NCBI GenBank assembly: GCA_041398025.1
Contig: JAWKVM010000019.1
Location: 62,001 to 126,000 of the forward strand
Origin: JANQPX01 sp041398025
GTDB taxonomy: Bacteria > Pseudomonadota > Alphaproteobacteria > Geminicoccales > Geminicoccaceae
DNA length: 64,000 nt
Direction: 5' to 3'
Shown here: positions 24,636 through 34,089 of the stretch, in pieces
How the letters are laid out: every line of letters begins with the position of its first letter
How positions within the stretch are numbered: the first letter of the stretch is position 1
Translations under genes and position numbers: made by a program
The notes under the pieces: model-generated
What the model saw: only the letters and a program-made list of their open reading frames with translations
Databases searched by the model: none
Told to the model about the DNA's origin: nothing

Positions 24636-27600
24636 CTATCGCTCCAACCCTGGGCCTCCAAGATCCCGGTAGTGCTCCTTCGCCACCGCCATCTCGCTTG
24701 AGGCATTCGCCATCTGCTGCGCAGCGACCCGCTCGATGGCCATCTCACGGACCTTCGCCTCGGCCAAGCCTGCCGTTTCCTTTTCCTGATCCAAGGCGGC
24801 GATTTGCTGACCGGATCGCGTTTCGAGCGCTTCAGTCAGCTTATCCAGGCCATCGGTCACCATGAAGACCGAGCCTGACGTCCGGCTGGCCGCGATATAG
24901 GCAAAGGTGAGGTGGACGGTATTCACCCGCCAGCTCGGGGCGCTGATGATGGGGAAGGCATCGGCGCCCTGAGCGCGCTGCGCGGTGACGGCGTAGCCGT
25001 AGTCAAAATGCTGGTGCTCGCGCCAGGTGAGGTCGAGCTGGTGACGTCCGCCGGCTTTGTGCTCGATGTCGATACGCTGCTTGCCAGGATCAATCGCGAC
25101 CACCGTCGCAAGACGGCCGCTCACCGCCTTGATCGCGTCGTTGTTGGCGCTCCAGCGAATTCGGTCACCGACCTGCAGCTCCTTCTCCTTGGGATCAAAG
25201 ACCTGGACATGCAGGCTGTTCGCTCTCGGCTCCCAACGAAGGAGCTTGTCGTCGTCACGCAAGGTGACGACCGCGCCCGTGACTTCCTCGACCTCGAGAT
25301 AACGGCCGCGGGCGACCGCTTGCCGATCGATGGAGGCTGGCTGCAGGAGGCGGACGATTTGGCCTTCCTGGTAGCTGGTCGAGGTCGCCCGCTCGCGCTC
25401 GGTCAGGCTGGCATCCTCGAGCACGGTGGCCGTGAGCGGATCGCCCGTCAGTTCGCCTTTGTCGATCAGCTGCTTTCGGATCGCATCCGAGACCGCGGCG
25501 ACGCCGTCGCGCGTCGGATCGATGACGATCGACCGATCGCGATGCTCGGACGAGCGCGAGGCATACTCCTTGGCCATCGCGGCATGCGCCTCGTCCTCAC
25601 TTCCGGCTTCCAGCAGCTCGCTGCCGGCTGCCTCCATATGCCAGAGCGCACGGCCAGGATCGCGGCGGATGAGGCTCTTCACCGCGTCGGTCATGCGCAG
25701 GTTCTCGGACTGCCGGACGATGTGATCGAGATAGTGGGTGGCCATGCCATGCTCGATCAGCTGCCCGGCGCCCCGGCCGGCGCCGACGCTGCCAAGCTGC
25801 AGAACGTCGAAGACCAGGATGAGACGGGCATCATGCTGTTCCGCCGCCCGGATCAGGTCTTTCATGGTCTTGGCACTGACCATGGAGGCCTCGTCGACAA
25901 TCCAGACCGGCGCTCTTTCGGTGTTGGCAGGCCGGACACGGCTCACTTCGCCCAAATGCCGGGCGACGGTCTTGCTATCGGCGCCGATGGCACGACCGAG
26001 CTTCAACGCGGCATCGGTGGTCGGCGCCATGGCGCTGACCTGATGCCGGGCGCCGCGGGCGGCGCCCGAGACCGTCGCCAGCACGGTGCTTGTCTTGGCG
26101 GTGCCGGCGAAGCCTTGAAGACCGGTGACGCGATCGGATGATGACAGGATCCCGACCGTCGCGGTCCATTGCTCGGCATTCCACGCCCGGTCGCTCGGGC
26201 TCTGCTCTTCCTTCCAGGTGGCAAGACGAACGGCATCCCGATGGGAAAGAATGGGTCTGTCCGAAAATGCATCCCGGCCTCGCTGTTCCACCGCCAGCAT
26301 CTTCTGCTCGTCCTGGATGGCGGCGAGCGTGGTCCAGCCCTCGCCGGCGATGAATTCCCGCGTCTCAGGATTGAAGATCTGTGCTTCGCGTCCGATCAGC
26401 TGCCCGGTGCCAGCCAGGGCCTTGATGCCGATTTTGATGTCATCGTCGCTGGCATGGCCCAGACCCTGATTGCCGGCTTCTTTGATCAGCGTGTCGTTGG
26501 AGAAGACGGCATGGCGCTCGGCCAGAATATCGGCCGCTGTGCGCACGGCATCGAGAGCTGCTCCGGAGACGCCGGAAGGTCCATCGAGCGCTGCCGGCGA
26601 ACGCCCTGGCCGATCCTCCGCTGCTTGAACGAGCCTCGCCTTGTTCTCGGTGACGATGGTGAGATGGTTGGATTGGAGGGCAACCTCGGTCAGGGTTTTG
26701 AGGTTGGTCATTTTGGCGTTGTCGACCGACAGGTGCGCGAGAATATCATCGCCCGGCACGGAGACCCTCGCCCGAACGGTTTCGGCATAGCCATAGTCCA
26801 GGCCCAGGCCCTTCGATCGGCCGAGATCGATCGTCTTGATCGTTCCGTTCCTATCGACCGAGACCGTGGCCGACTCAGGATGAATATTGACGATCCTGTC
26901 GCGCTGTTGGGCGCTGACGCCGAGTGCGGCATCTTTTCGGGTCCAGACGATATTCTCGCCGACGTTCAGGTCTCGTTCGGCGACCGTGTATGCCGCAGCC
27001 TTGGTAGCGCCCCAATCGTCCGGCTGCCACCGGACAAGGCGGCCATCGTCCTTTTGCAGGATCACCTTGCCGTAATCGACGTCCACCTGTTGCACCCTCA
27101 GATAGTCGCCGCGGGCAATAGCTGGGCGTTCCGCAGTCTGGCGATAGCCGCTCCCGAAACGAACCACGTCACCCGGGCGATAGCTCATCGCCAAGCTGCG
27201 TTCGGTTCGGGTCAAAGGTTTGGCGATCAGCACCTCGACCTTGAGCGTCGGACCGCTGAGCTCGCCCGTTTTCAGCAATCGTTCCCTGATCTCGACATTG
27301 AGGGCGTCGCGCCCCTTGTTGGTCAGGTCGAGAATCCGGGTCGCCGCGCGCATCTCGGGTGAGAGATTGGCGTAATGGTCGGCGATATAGTGACGGCGCT
27401 GCTGCAGGGCGGTGTTCTGATCGTCGATCGAGCGTGATCGCGCGCCGATCTCAATGATCTGTCCCCCGGCCTTTTCGATGTGCTCGAAGGCGACGGTCGG
27501 CTCGCTCCGCGCCAGCGCCGCGATCGCCAGGTACATCTCATTGCGATACCGATCCTTATGGTCGGGTAGCTGGAAACTCGTCATGCCCGAGGCGTGGAGT

Positions 27601-29399
27601 TGCGACAATGCGCTTGAGGCGGTGGGCTGCCGATCATGCGCGCTGTCCATCAAAACGACGCGGGCCTGGCGGTGCGCCGCCGCTTTCAGAAGATCACGGG
27701 TCGCCGAGGGCGCGAGACGTGCCGCGTCCAGCGCGACCCATACCTGGCGCGGCGGCGACGATGCCGATCCCAACGTCAACGGACGAGGGCGATAGGGCTG
27801 AAGCAAGCGCTGCTCCGGTTCCTGCCAGCGTCGTCGCCACTGCGCGCCGAGATGCGCGGCATTCGTGTTCACCGGTCGGTCCATAACGTCACGCAACGCG
27901 GCCGCCGCTGCGGATGACGGCGTCATCACATGCACCTCGAAACCACGCTTTTCCGCAGCCTTGAGGTAGGTCGAGACAACCCGCCTGTCCGCGGCCGAGC
28001 CGATTGAGCCCTCGAGCGCGACCACACGGTTCTCGGAGGTCAGCAGGCCGAACAGGGCCATGCCGTGATCGGCTTGCCATGGTTCGCCTTCCTTGCCGGC
28101 TTGAGCTGCAGCGCGCTCGGCCACTCGATTCGCGGCGCGGGGTCCATGGATCGGCGGCTCGGTGAGCCGGCCGTCATCTTCGAGCGACAGCATCTCCTTC
28201 TCGATGGCAATGGCCTCGGCCGTGGTCCAGCCCTGAACATGGATGTGACCGCCGGCGGTGGGCTGGAAATCCGGGACCTCTCTTGCCTGCAGGAAACCCT
28301 CCTGTTCAAGTCGGCGTATTGCCAGGCGCACCTGGCTGCGATCGGCCCGGCCCAAAGCCTGTCTTTCGCCGGCATCGACCAATGCTTTATCGGCGAAGGC
28401 AATCTCCTTTTCCGCGAGGATCCGGGCGGCTGTCCGAACCGCCTCGATGATGTCCTCGGACGCCCCGTCACTTTCGGTTTGCTTATGGCCTTTGCCATCA
28501 ACCTGGCTCGTGGTTTCCTTCCGGCTGGCCGAGAGGTCGACGCCAAACTCAGCCGCCGTGGAGCGCCAGGCTTTGGCCAAGGTAGGCCAATCGATCGTCT
28601 TTTCTTTTCGTGCTCTGGTCTCAAGGGCCGCCGCTTCACGCTCTGCCGGCGTTGCGGTTTCGCGGGTCAAACCGGCTTCGCCAAGTTTAGCGATGATCTG
28701 CTTTGACCGTGTGGAGAAGGTCTCGATCATCGCTCTCGGGACACCGGCGATCTCGAACGTGCCCTTGGTCGTGTCGACCTCGATCTCGTAGCCGAGTTTT
28801 CGTACCAGCAGGGCCAAGGCCTGCTGAAACCGAAAGCCCCCTTCCTTGGACAGCCAATAGAAGTGCCGGCTATCCAGACTGCGCCATTCGCCGTTCGGCC
28901 CCTGGGTCGCATTCATCGCGACCGCATGAACGTGAAGCTGGGGATCTTGCGCGCGCGTCAGATCGTGCGTGAACATCGCCACGGCAAGATTGCCGGTGTG
29001 GCGGCTGACCGATTTGCCGTCCTCGGTGAAGCGGCTGCAGGCGGCATTCTCCTCCATCCATGTCACCGCCTCCCTGGCGGCGTGATTGACCGCGTCGACC
29101 AGCCGACGGTCGCCGCCGACCAAGGCCACGATGCTGACCGACTTCGGTGCGGAAAAGGTCAGATCCCAGCCCGGCGCGTGCTGCCGCTCGCCATCGACGA
29201 GCTTACCGAGCGTCGTGCCGTTCGGCAGATTGCCCTGGCACATCTCTTCATAGGCATGGCCGTCGACAGGTCCGGTGAAACCCAGGACGCTAGCCGCTTT
29301 GCCGATCCACTGAGGATCACCAAGCGCATCCGCGTCGTAGTAGTTCTCGGCATCGAGATAGTAGCTGCCGTCAGCCACGGCAGGAGCGATACTCAGCAT
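24636..29399 (-). CDS. traI: MobF-class conjugative relaxase-helicase (TraI/TrwC-like)
   Basis: 1587 residues. The relaxase domain has N-terminal tyrosines (Tyr13, 14, 20, 21), the PGWDLTFSAPKSVS strand, and the metal-binding triad HDLTRAQDPQLHVH (His145, 156, 158). It would nick oriT and stay bound to the 5' end. Two related helicase-type modules follow: the first has a broken P-loop (GSIGSAADRR) and the second an intact one (GFAGTAKTST), as in F TraI, where only one domain is an active helicase. The product starts four bases after the coupling-protein stop, in the order of R388 trwABC. Confidence 0.9.
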   Translation of the reverse strand: MLSIAPAVADGSYYLDAENYYDADALGDPQWIGKAASVLGFTGPVDGHAYEEMCQGNLPNGTTLGKLVDGERQHAPGWDLTFSAPKSVSIVALVGGDRRLVDAVNHAAREAVTWMEENAACSRFTEDGKSVSRHTGNLAVAMFTHDLTRAQDPQLHVHAVAMNATQGPNGEWRSLDSRHFYWLSKEGGFRFQQALALLVRKLGYEIEVDTTKGTFEIAGVPRAMIETFSTRSKQIIAKLGEAGLTRETATPAEREAAALETRARKEKTIDWPTLAKAWRSTAAEFGVDLSASRKETTSQVDGKGHKQTESDGASEDIIEAVRTAARILAEKEIAFADKALVDAGERQALGRADRSQVRLAIRRLEQEGFLQAREVPDFQPTAGGHIHVQGWTTAEAIAIEKEMLSLEDDGRLTEPPIHGPRAANRVAERAAAQAGKEGEPWQADHGMALFGLLTSENRVVALEGSIGSAADRRVVSTYLKAAEKRGFEVHVMTPSSAAAAALRDVMDRPVNTNAAHLGAQWRRRWQEPEQRLLQPYRPRPLTLGSASSPPRQVWVALDAARLAPSATRDLLKAAAHRQARVVLMDSAHDRQPTASSALSQLHASGMTSFQLPDHKDRYRNEMYLAIAALARSEPTVAFEHIEKAGGQIIEIGARSRSIDDQNTALQQRRHYIADHYANLSPEMRAATRILDLTNKGRDALNVEIRERLLKTGELSGPTLKVEVLIAKPLTRTERSLAMSYRPGDVVRFGSGYRQTAERPAIARGDYLRVQQVDVDYGKVILQKDDGRLVRWQPDDWGATKAAAYTVAERDLNVGENIVWTRKDAALGVSAQQRDRIVNIHPESATVSVDRNGTIKTIDLGRSKGLGLDYGYAETVRARVSVPGDDILAHLSVDNAKMTNLKTLTEVALQSNHLTIVTENKARLVQAAEDRPGRSPAALDGPSGVSGAALDAVRTAADILAERHAVFSNDTLIKEAGNQGLGHASDDDIKIGIKALAGTGQLIGREAQIFNPETREFIAGEGWTTLAAIQDEQKMLAVEQRGRDAFSDRPILSHRDAVRLATWKEEQSPSDRAWNAEQWTATVGILSSSDRVTGLQGFAGTAKTSTVLATVSGAARGARHQVSAMAPTTDAALKLGRAIGADSKTVARHLGEVSRVRPANTERAPVWIVDEASMVSAKTMKDLIRAAEQHDARLILVFDVLQLGSVGAGRGAGQLIEHGMATHYLDHIVRQSENLRMTDAVKSLIRRDPGRALWHMEAAGSELLEAGSEDEAHAAMAKEYASRSSEHRDRSIVIDPTRDGVAAVSDAIRKQLIDKGELTGDPLTATVLEDASLTERERATSTSYQEGQIVRLLQPASIDRQAVARGRYLEVEEVTGAVVTLRDDDKLLRWEPRANSLHVQVFDPKEKELQVGDRIRWSANNDAIKAVSGRLATVVAIDPGKQRIDIEHKAGGRHQLDLTWREHQHFDYGYAVTAQRAQGADAFPIISAPSWRVNTVHLTFAYIAASRTSGSVFMVTDGLDKLTEALETRSGQQIAALDQEKETAGLAEAKVREMAIERVAAQQMANASSEMAVAKEHYRDLGGPGLER

Positions 29400-29403
29400 C
29401 CTT

Positions 29404-31431
29404 CTACTCCCAGACGGCCTTGCCTAGTGCTTGTCCGTTGGCTGGTCTCGATCCAGGCTTCGATCCGGCTTTGTCGCCGTGAAACATATCGATGGTCGCA
29501 GCTTTGTCCGGGCGGCTCTTCTCTTTCTTGTGGGGCTGGCTCTGACGCTTTGTCTGTTTGTCATGTCTGGTCTTCGGTTCCAGCGATGCCGGCGGCGCGC
29601 TTGGCGGCAACACGGTGGTGCTCGACGCCAGCGCCAAAGCAGCCCCGGCCGTACCGGTGTCATGACGTCGCCTTACAAATCCCGGGGTCAGGTCCGTTTC
29701 GGACATGGGCGAGCGCGGCTTCACCGTGGTCAGGGCGATCGGCCTGTCCCCTGGGAGCTTCAGGTAGCAACGGCAATCCGGCGTCATCGCAATCTCTGCG
29801 GGCATGACCACGGGGCCGATCCGTTTGTCGACCGAGAGCTGAACCTCATGCCCGCGCCGGCCATGAGAGCTGAGCCGGGTACTCTCACGCATCTCCTCGA
29901 CCTCGGCATGGCCGATCGAGCGGGACGCCCATTCCGAGCCTTCGGCATCAGAGACCCGGAAAATCGCCTGGGTCTGACACCCATTCAAGATGGTCTGGGC
30001 GTCGGCATCTCGGTAGATGGCTTTGAGCTGCGACGGGGTCTGCAGGGTGATCAGGGCGCAGCCGCCGCGCTTGCGCGCGTTCTGCATGAATGGCGGCAAG
30101 GACGGCAGCGCGTGAAGGGTGGCCAGCTCATCGAGGATGAACCACAAGCGCCGATCCAGCCGCTCCGGCAGCGACAGCAACGCGGTTGCCACCGCGTTGA
30201 CCCAACAGCTCAGCAGCGGCTTGAGGGTCGGTGAACTTCGCGGATCGGTGGTCAGCCAAAGCCATGGCCGGCCTTGATCGGGTGCCGGCGAGTCGAGAGC
30301 CTGCACGTAGTCGTAGATGGAAAAGTCGCTGGTCCTGCCAGCGTTGGCCTCCAGCAGCCCGAGCGCCTTGATGTAGATGCTGTTGTGGATTTCGACGCTT
30401 TTGCCGGTCCGTTCGGCGCCTTCATCAAAAAGCTTGGCGGCATTGGTGCCAGCCAGGATCTCGCGCATCTCCACCTGGGTCATGCGCAGGAGAATGTGCA
30501 GCAGCTTCTCGACCGATCGATCGGGATCGGTGCGCAGCCGCTCGAGAACCTCCGCATAAAGCAGTCTGCCGGCGTCGCCCCAAAATGGATCGCGCTCGTT
30601 AGCGTTGGGGATGAAGCTCTCGGCCACCGCCGCGCAGTCGGCGACGCTTTGGATTTCCGACCAGGGCGACCAGATGGCGCTGCGGTCATCCAGAGGATTG
30701 AGAATGACGTCGCCTCGCTCCGCCTTGAAAAAGCGCGGCATCAGACCGGGCCCATAATCATAGATGACAGCAGGTTCGCCCCGGGCTTCGACCCCTTCAA
30801 GAATCGCCTCGGTCGCCGAGGTCTTGCCGGTGCCTTGGGCGCCGAGCAGGAGCATGCCGTAGGGTTCTTTCTCCCGGATCAGCGGCACGCGCCCGATCGA
30901 CAGATCCGAGGCGCGGCGCTCTCGGCGCAAGGTTGCCGCAAGATTGCGATCGGAGGTGATGGGTCGCCCGCGAAGAACGCGGCTGCCGCCGGCAGCTCGG
31001 CCTTTCTTTTGCAGCCAGGCAAAGCCGGCCATGCCGAGCATGAAGGTGATGCCGGTCGCGACCTTCATACCGTTCCAAAGGGAGGCGACCACGGCATCGA
31101 CCTGCACCAGGTGCCAGGCATCGAAGCGGATGAACTCGGATCGCCAGCGCTGCACGCCGTCAACGGTATCCACCGTCCAGCGCCAGTCATGCAGGCCGAC
31201 CAGATCCAACAGCGCCGCCGTTGCCCACCGGGCTGCCCCGATCAGGCTGTAGGTCGGCTCCACGATCCAAAGAAAACCCGGCACGATGGTGATCCAGCAG
31301 GCGAAAAGCGCCAAGGCGCCGATGCCATAGGCGCGGAAGCGATGGCCGGTTCGATTCCAGAGAACACCGAAACCGCGTCCAAAAGGGCCGATAAACCGGC
31401 CGCGATCATTGCTGCGATTGCGCCAGGCCAT
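29404..31431 (-). CDS. traD: TraD/TrwB-like type IV coupling protein
   Basis: 675 residues from the ATG at 31431, two bases after the upstream stop. An upstream in-frame ATG (31473) overlaps that gene more and has no better ribosome site. Two N-terminal membrane helices are followed by the P-loop GAQGTGKT and the Walker B segment LWFILDELATLHALP. The C-terminal tail is Pro/Lys-rich. It is a hexameric ATPase at the inner membrane that links the relaxosome to the T4SS and pumps DNA. Confidence 0.9.
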   Translation of the reverse strand: MAWRNRSNDRGRFIGPFGRGFGVLWNRTGHRFRAYGIGALALFACWITIVPGFLWIVEPTYSLIGAARWATAALLDLVGLHDWRWTVDTVDGVQRWRSEFIRFDAWHLVQVDAVVASLWNGMKVATGITFMLGMAGFAWLQKKGRAAGGSRVLRGRPITSDRNLAATLRRERRASDLSIGRVPLIREKEPYGMLLLGAQGTGKTSATEAILEGVEARGEPAVIYDYGPGLMPRFFKAERGDVILNPLDDRSAIWSPWSEIQSVADCAAVAESFIPNANERDPFWGDAGRLLYAEVLERLRTDPDRSVEKLLHILLRMTQVEMREILAGTNAAKLFDEGAERTGKSVEIHNSIYIKALGLLEANAGRTSDFSIYDYVQALDSPAPDQGRPWLWLTTDPRSSPTLKPLLSCWVNAVATALLSLPERLDRRLWFILDELATLHALPSLPPFMQNARKRGGCALITLQTPSQLKAIYRDADAQTILNGCQTQAIFRVSDAEGSEWASRSIGHAEVEEMRESTRLSSHGRRGHEVQLSVDKRIGPVVMPAEIAMTPDCRCYLKLPGDRPIALTTVKPRSPMSETDLTPGFVRRRHDTGTAGAALALASSTTVLPPSAPPASLEPKTRHDKQTKRQSQPHKKEKSRPDKAATIDMFHGDKAGSKPGSRPANGQALGKAVWE

Positions 31432-31433
31432 CG

Positions 31434-31955
31434 TCAATGACCTTCGCTGCTGCTGCCCGACGAACCATCCCATGGCTTCCCCAAGGCCCTGGATTTGGTC
31501 TTGGCCTCGTCGCGCATGCCCTTCAACGTGGCCATGAGTTCCGCATAGCGTCGCCGGAATTCGGTCTCCGCTTCCTTGAAGAGGGCATGACGTCTCTCAT
31601 CGGCCTCGGCTTCGTCGTCAGGTGCCAGCGAAGAGGCGCCTGACATGCCGGCGGTCGAGGCGCAGACGGCTTCCCTGAATGTCTCGAACAGAAGATGCAG
31701 CGTGACGCTGTTCTCATGGAAAATGCGTGACTCGAGCTGCTCGAAACGAGCTTCGAGATAGGGCCCGAGGCGGCTGATTGCGCTGTTGGCGGCGTCGCCG
31801 TCTTCCGCGTCCTGGTCGAGTGCGGCGAGAATCACGACGCGGATCCATTCAGCCTTGTTCAGGCCTCTCGCCTCGGCGCGCGCTTCGATCTCTTCATTGA
31901 TCTGCGGTGAGACACGCGTTTGGACGCGTTCGCTGTCGGTGTGTGCGGTTGGCAT
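31434..31955 (-). CDS. Ribbon-helix-helix relaxosome accessory protein (TrwA-like)
   Basis: 173 residues. The N-terminal region VQTRVSPQINEEIEARAEARGLNKAEWIRVVILAAL is an RHH domain, and the rest is helical with a coiled-coil segment (LEARFEQLESRIF; HALFKEAETEFRRRYAELMATL). R388 TrwA and similar proteins bind oriT, stimulate TrwC and repress their own operon. It heads the accessory-coupling-relaxase operon, and box copy 3 lies 59 bases upstream. It may bind the 16-bp palindromes at 34090-34265. Confidence 0.72.
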   Translation of the reverse strand: MPTAHTDSERVQTRVSPQINEEIEARAEARGLNKAEWIRVVILAALDQDAEDGDAANSAISRLGPYLEARFEQLESRIFHENSVTLHLLFETFREAVCASTAGMSGASSLAPDDEAEADERRHALFKEAETEFRRRYAELMATLKGMRDEAKTKSRALGKPWDGSSGSSSEGH

Positions 31956-32014
31956 GTGGTTGTTCCTTCATTGATCGACTGAAGGTCCACAATGATCGGT
32001 CTCATGAAGGACGT

Positions 32015-32056
32015 GTTGCCCGCACGGACACCAAAAATGGGTTCGGTGCGGGCAAC
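32015..32056 (-). promoter_or_regulatory. 42-bp transfer box, copy 3 (upstream of relaxosome operon)
   Basis: Arms GTTGCCCGCAC/GTGCGGGCAAC with the centre GGACACCAAAAATGGGTTCG. It ends 59 bases before the start of the RHH gene and follows the stop of the HTH-membrane-vWA gene by 16 bases. It lies in the same orientation as copies 1, 2 and 4. Confidence 0.7.
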
Positions 32057-32071
32057 GACGTGATGGTGCTC

Positions 32072-33811
32072 TTATTCGACGATGTGAAGTTCACCGCCTG
32101 ATTGGCGAACGAAGCCGGCCCAGGAGTCGATCAAGGCACCATATTCTTTCGGTGTGAGAGGACGACGCTTTTGGTCATGGAAACGACCGGCACCGGCGAC
32201 GTAGACGTCGACACCGGTGATTTTGGGCGGCCGGTCGCTGATCTGGGTCAGGCTATCGGAGCGCGAGAGCAGCACGTCGGTCGGAACGGCGACGCTGTCG
32301 AGGAGATCGGTGAACAGCCAGATCGCGCTTAGCTGTTCGGCTTCATCTGCGAAATGAGCAAGTGTGTCTACCAGCGCCGTACTGGGTGCATCACTCCGCT
32401 GGCGCAGCTCGGGCAGCAGGGCGTCGCGAATGGCGGCGTGGAAGTCAGCGACAGCTGTCCGAGCATCCATGGGATTGCTGATCAACCATTGCCAGACATC
32501 TCTCACCGTCCACGCGAAGGTCGTTGCCGCCGGAGTGCAGATATCGAGCAAGAGCCGGCTGGACGCCGGCGCATCACGGACCGTCCTGATGATCAAACGG
32601 CTGCCCGGCGCCAGTGACTTCACCATGTCGTCGATCGCCGGCATGATCTGCTCACGATCCCGATCGTCATAAGCGGTCGTGGTGTCGACGAACGCCAGGA
32701 CTGAAGGTCCGTCACAAGTATCGGCATAGGTGGGCTGAGCCGTGGCCAGCGTGATCAAAGCCCCGATCGCCATGGCAGGCGCCGCCACCGAGGTCAGCTT
32801 CGAGCGCTGCACCGCAGACGCATATCGGCGGAGCGCTTTTCGATAAGCCATCTCGGCACGGGCAAAGGCGCCTTCCGGGCCATGGTGTTGATAGCTCCAT
32901 ACGACACCGAAGACCGTGAGCAGGATGGTGACCAGCCCGGCCGCTCGAACGATCGCCCAGATGAAGGGCTCGGGCAGGCCTGAAAGAATGGCCGTCTGAT
33001 CGTTGAAGATCCCGGTTTGCGCACTTTTCAGAATCTGCCCGTCCAGTTCGAAGCCTTTCAGCCGAAGATCGGTGGCGACACCGATCACCGCAGCGATCAG
33101 CAACAGCATGATGATGAGAGTAGTGAGATCGCGAGCCCATGCAGGAATGAGGTTGGCAAGAGCGCGGAGGCGGGCACCGGCAGCATGGGCACAAAGGATG
33201 AGGCCGAGCGAGAGTGCTATGGCGGAGCCGGCGGCGATGATCGGGCTGACCTGGGTTACCGCGACGAATGCCATCGTGAGAATGGGGAAGTCGAGGGCAA
33301 AGAGGACGGCGAGGCGCGTCTTGTATCCCCGCACCGGCGGAATCGGAGGCCGGCCGTCCGCGGCCGCCGCTGCTTTGTCGACGACGGCTCGGGCTTGATC
33401 GACATCGCGCGCGGCAATGAGCAAGGTCATCGAAGCTCTGGCATGCTGCCCGGCAATGTCCTCGAGACGCGGCGGATCCGCCGGTGCCACGCTCAAGGCT
33501 GGATGTGTTGATTGATCGCTCTCACCAGTCCCGAGACCTGATCTGGTTGCGCGCCGAGACGCTGTCGGCACAACCTGCACAGCCTTTGAAACTTCGGCAA
33601 CTTGGGGAAGAGCGGAAACCTGTTCGGGCAATGCGGCCAGCATCCGATGAAGAGCGCCCTGACGGTCTTCGGGGATCTTTCCCTTTTGCCGCCATTTGCG
33701 AACGGCCTGCGGGCTGATGCCGAGCGTCTCTGAAATCCGCACGACACCGATACGATCGATCGACTCGATGCCAAGCGGCGGGACACCGTTGACAGGCTTG
33801 GGATCGTCCAT
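32072..33811 (-). CDS. HTH - membrane - vWA-like protein of the transfer region
   Basis: 579 residues from the ATG at 33811. The N-terminus has a Cro/Rha-like helix-turn-helix (VVRISETLGISPQAVRKWRQKGKIP), then a low-complexity linker, four or five membrane helices (about 172-265 and 300-325, plus one near 355-372), and a C-terminal domain of about 200 residues with a vWA-like start (SVLAFVDTTTAYDDRDREQ) and a final IWLFTDLLDS strand. The role is unknown. It is placed between the oriT candidate and the relaxosome operon under box copy 4. A transcription-factor head on a membrane-anchored vWA domain is unusual. Confidence 0.6.
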   Translation of the reverse strand: MDDPKPVNGVPPLGIESIDRIGVVRISETLGISPQAVRKWRQKGKIPEDRQGALHRMLAALPEQVSALPQVAEVSKAVQVVPTASRRATRSGLGTGESDQSTHPALSVAPADPPRLEDIAGQHARASMTLLIAARDVDQARAVVDKAAAAADGRPPIPPVRGYKTRLAVLFALDFPILTMAFVAVTQVSPIIAAGSAIALSLGLILCAHAAGARLRALANLIPAWARDLTTLIIMLLLIAAVIGVATDLRLKGFELDGQILKSAQTGIFNDQTAILSGLPEPFIWAIVRAAGLVTILLTVFGVVWSYQHHGPEGAFARAEMAYRKALRRYASAVQRSKLTSVAAPAMAIGALITLATAQPTYADTCDGPSVLAFVDTTTAYDDRDREQIMPAIDDMVKSLAPGSRLIIRTVRDAPASSRLLLDICTPAATTFAWTVRDVWQWLISNPMDARTAVADFHAAIRDALLPELRQRSDAPSTALVDTLAHFADEAEQLSAIWLFTDLLDSVAVPTDVLLSRSDSLTQISDRPPKITGVDVYVAGAGRFHDQKRRPLTPKEYGALIDSWAGFVRQSGGELHIVE

Positions 33812-33877
33812 GCCCCTACGTCCCACAGTCAGCAGACACGTCGGGGACGGCAGCTGGCTGGTCAGGCCATGCGGTGT

Positions 33878-33934
33878 TCAAAATGGCGTGATGGCTCGTC
33901 GGCGCTTGCCGACTGATTTTCGATACCGAGAGCA
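33878..33934 (-). CDS. Possible 18-residue leader peptide
   Basis: A strong ribosome site (CAAGGAGGACCAGAC) precedes an ATG opening a frame of 18 codons ending at TGA. It lies between box copy 4 and the HTH-membrane-vWA gene. It may be a translational leader or a decayed gene start. No homologue is known to me. Confidence 0.25.
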   Translation of the reverse strand, partial: CSRYRKSVGKRRRAITPF

Positions 33935-33996
33935 TGTCTGGTCCTCCTTGAAGCGTCGTCAAATGCGAAGATCATGCCAAGGAGATGCGGTGGACT

Positions 33997-34038
33997 GTTG
34001 CCCGGACGGACACCAAAATCGGGGTCGGTGCGGGCAGC
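33997..34038 (-). promoter_or_regulatory. 42-bp transfer box, copy 4 (oriT-proximal)
   Basis: The most diverged copy: GTTGCCCGGAC/GTGCGGGCAGC arms, each with one change, and the conserved centre GGACACCAAAATCGGG. It lies 186 bases upstream of the HTH-membrane-vWA gene start and beside the palindrome cluster of the oriT candidate. Confidence 0.65.
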
Positions 34039-34089
34039 CATGGGTTCGGTTCAGAGGCGTTTTGGCTGAAGGTGCGAACGAAATGCGGT

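Noticed and set aside
24912..27362. Long plus-strand frames (409 and 397 codons) across the relaxase
   Set aside because: The minus-strand relaxase has the catalytic His triad and P-loop in the right order. The plus frames have none.
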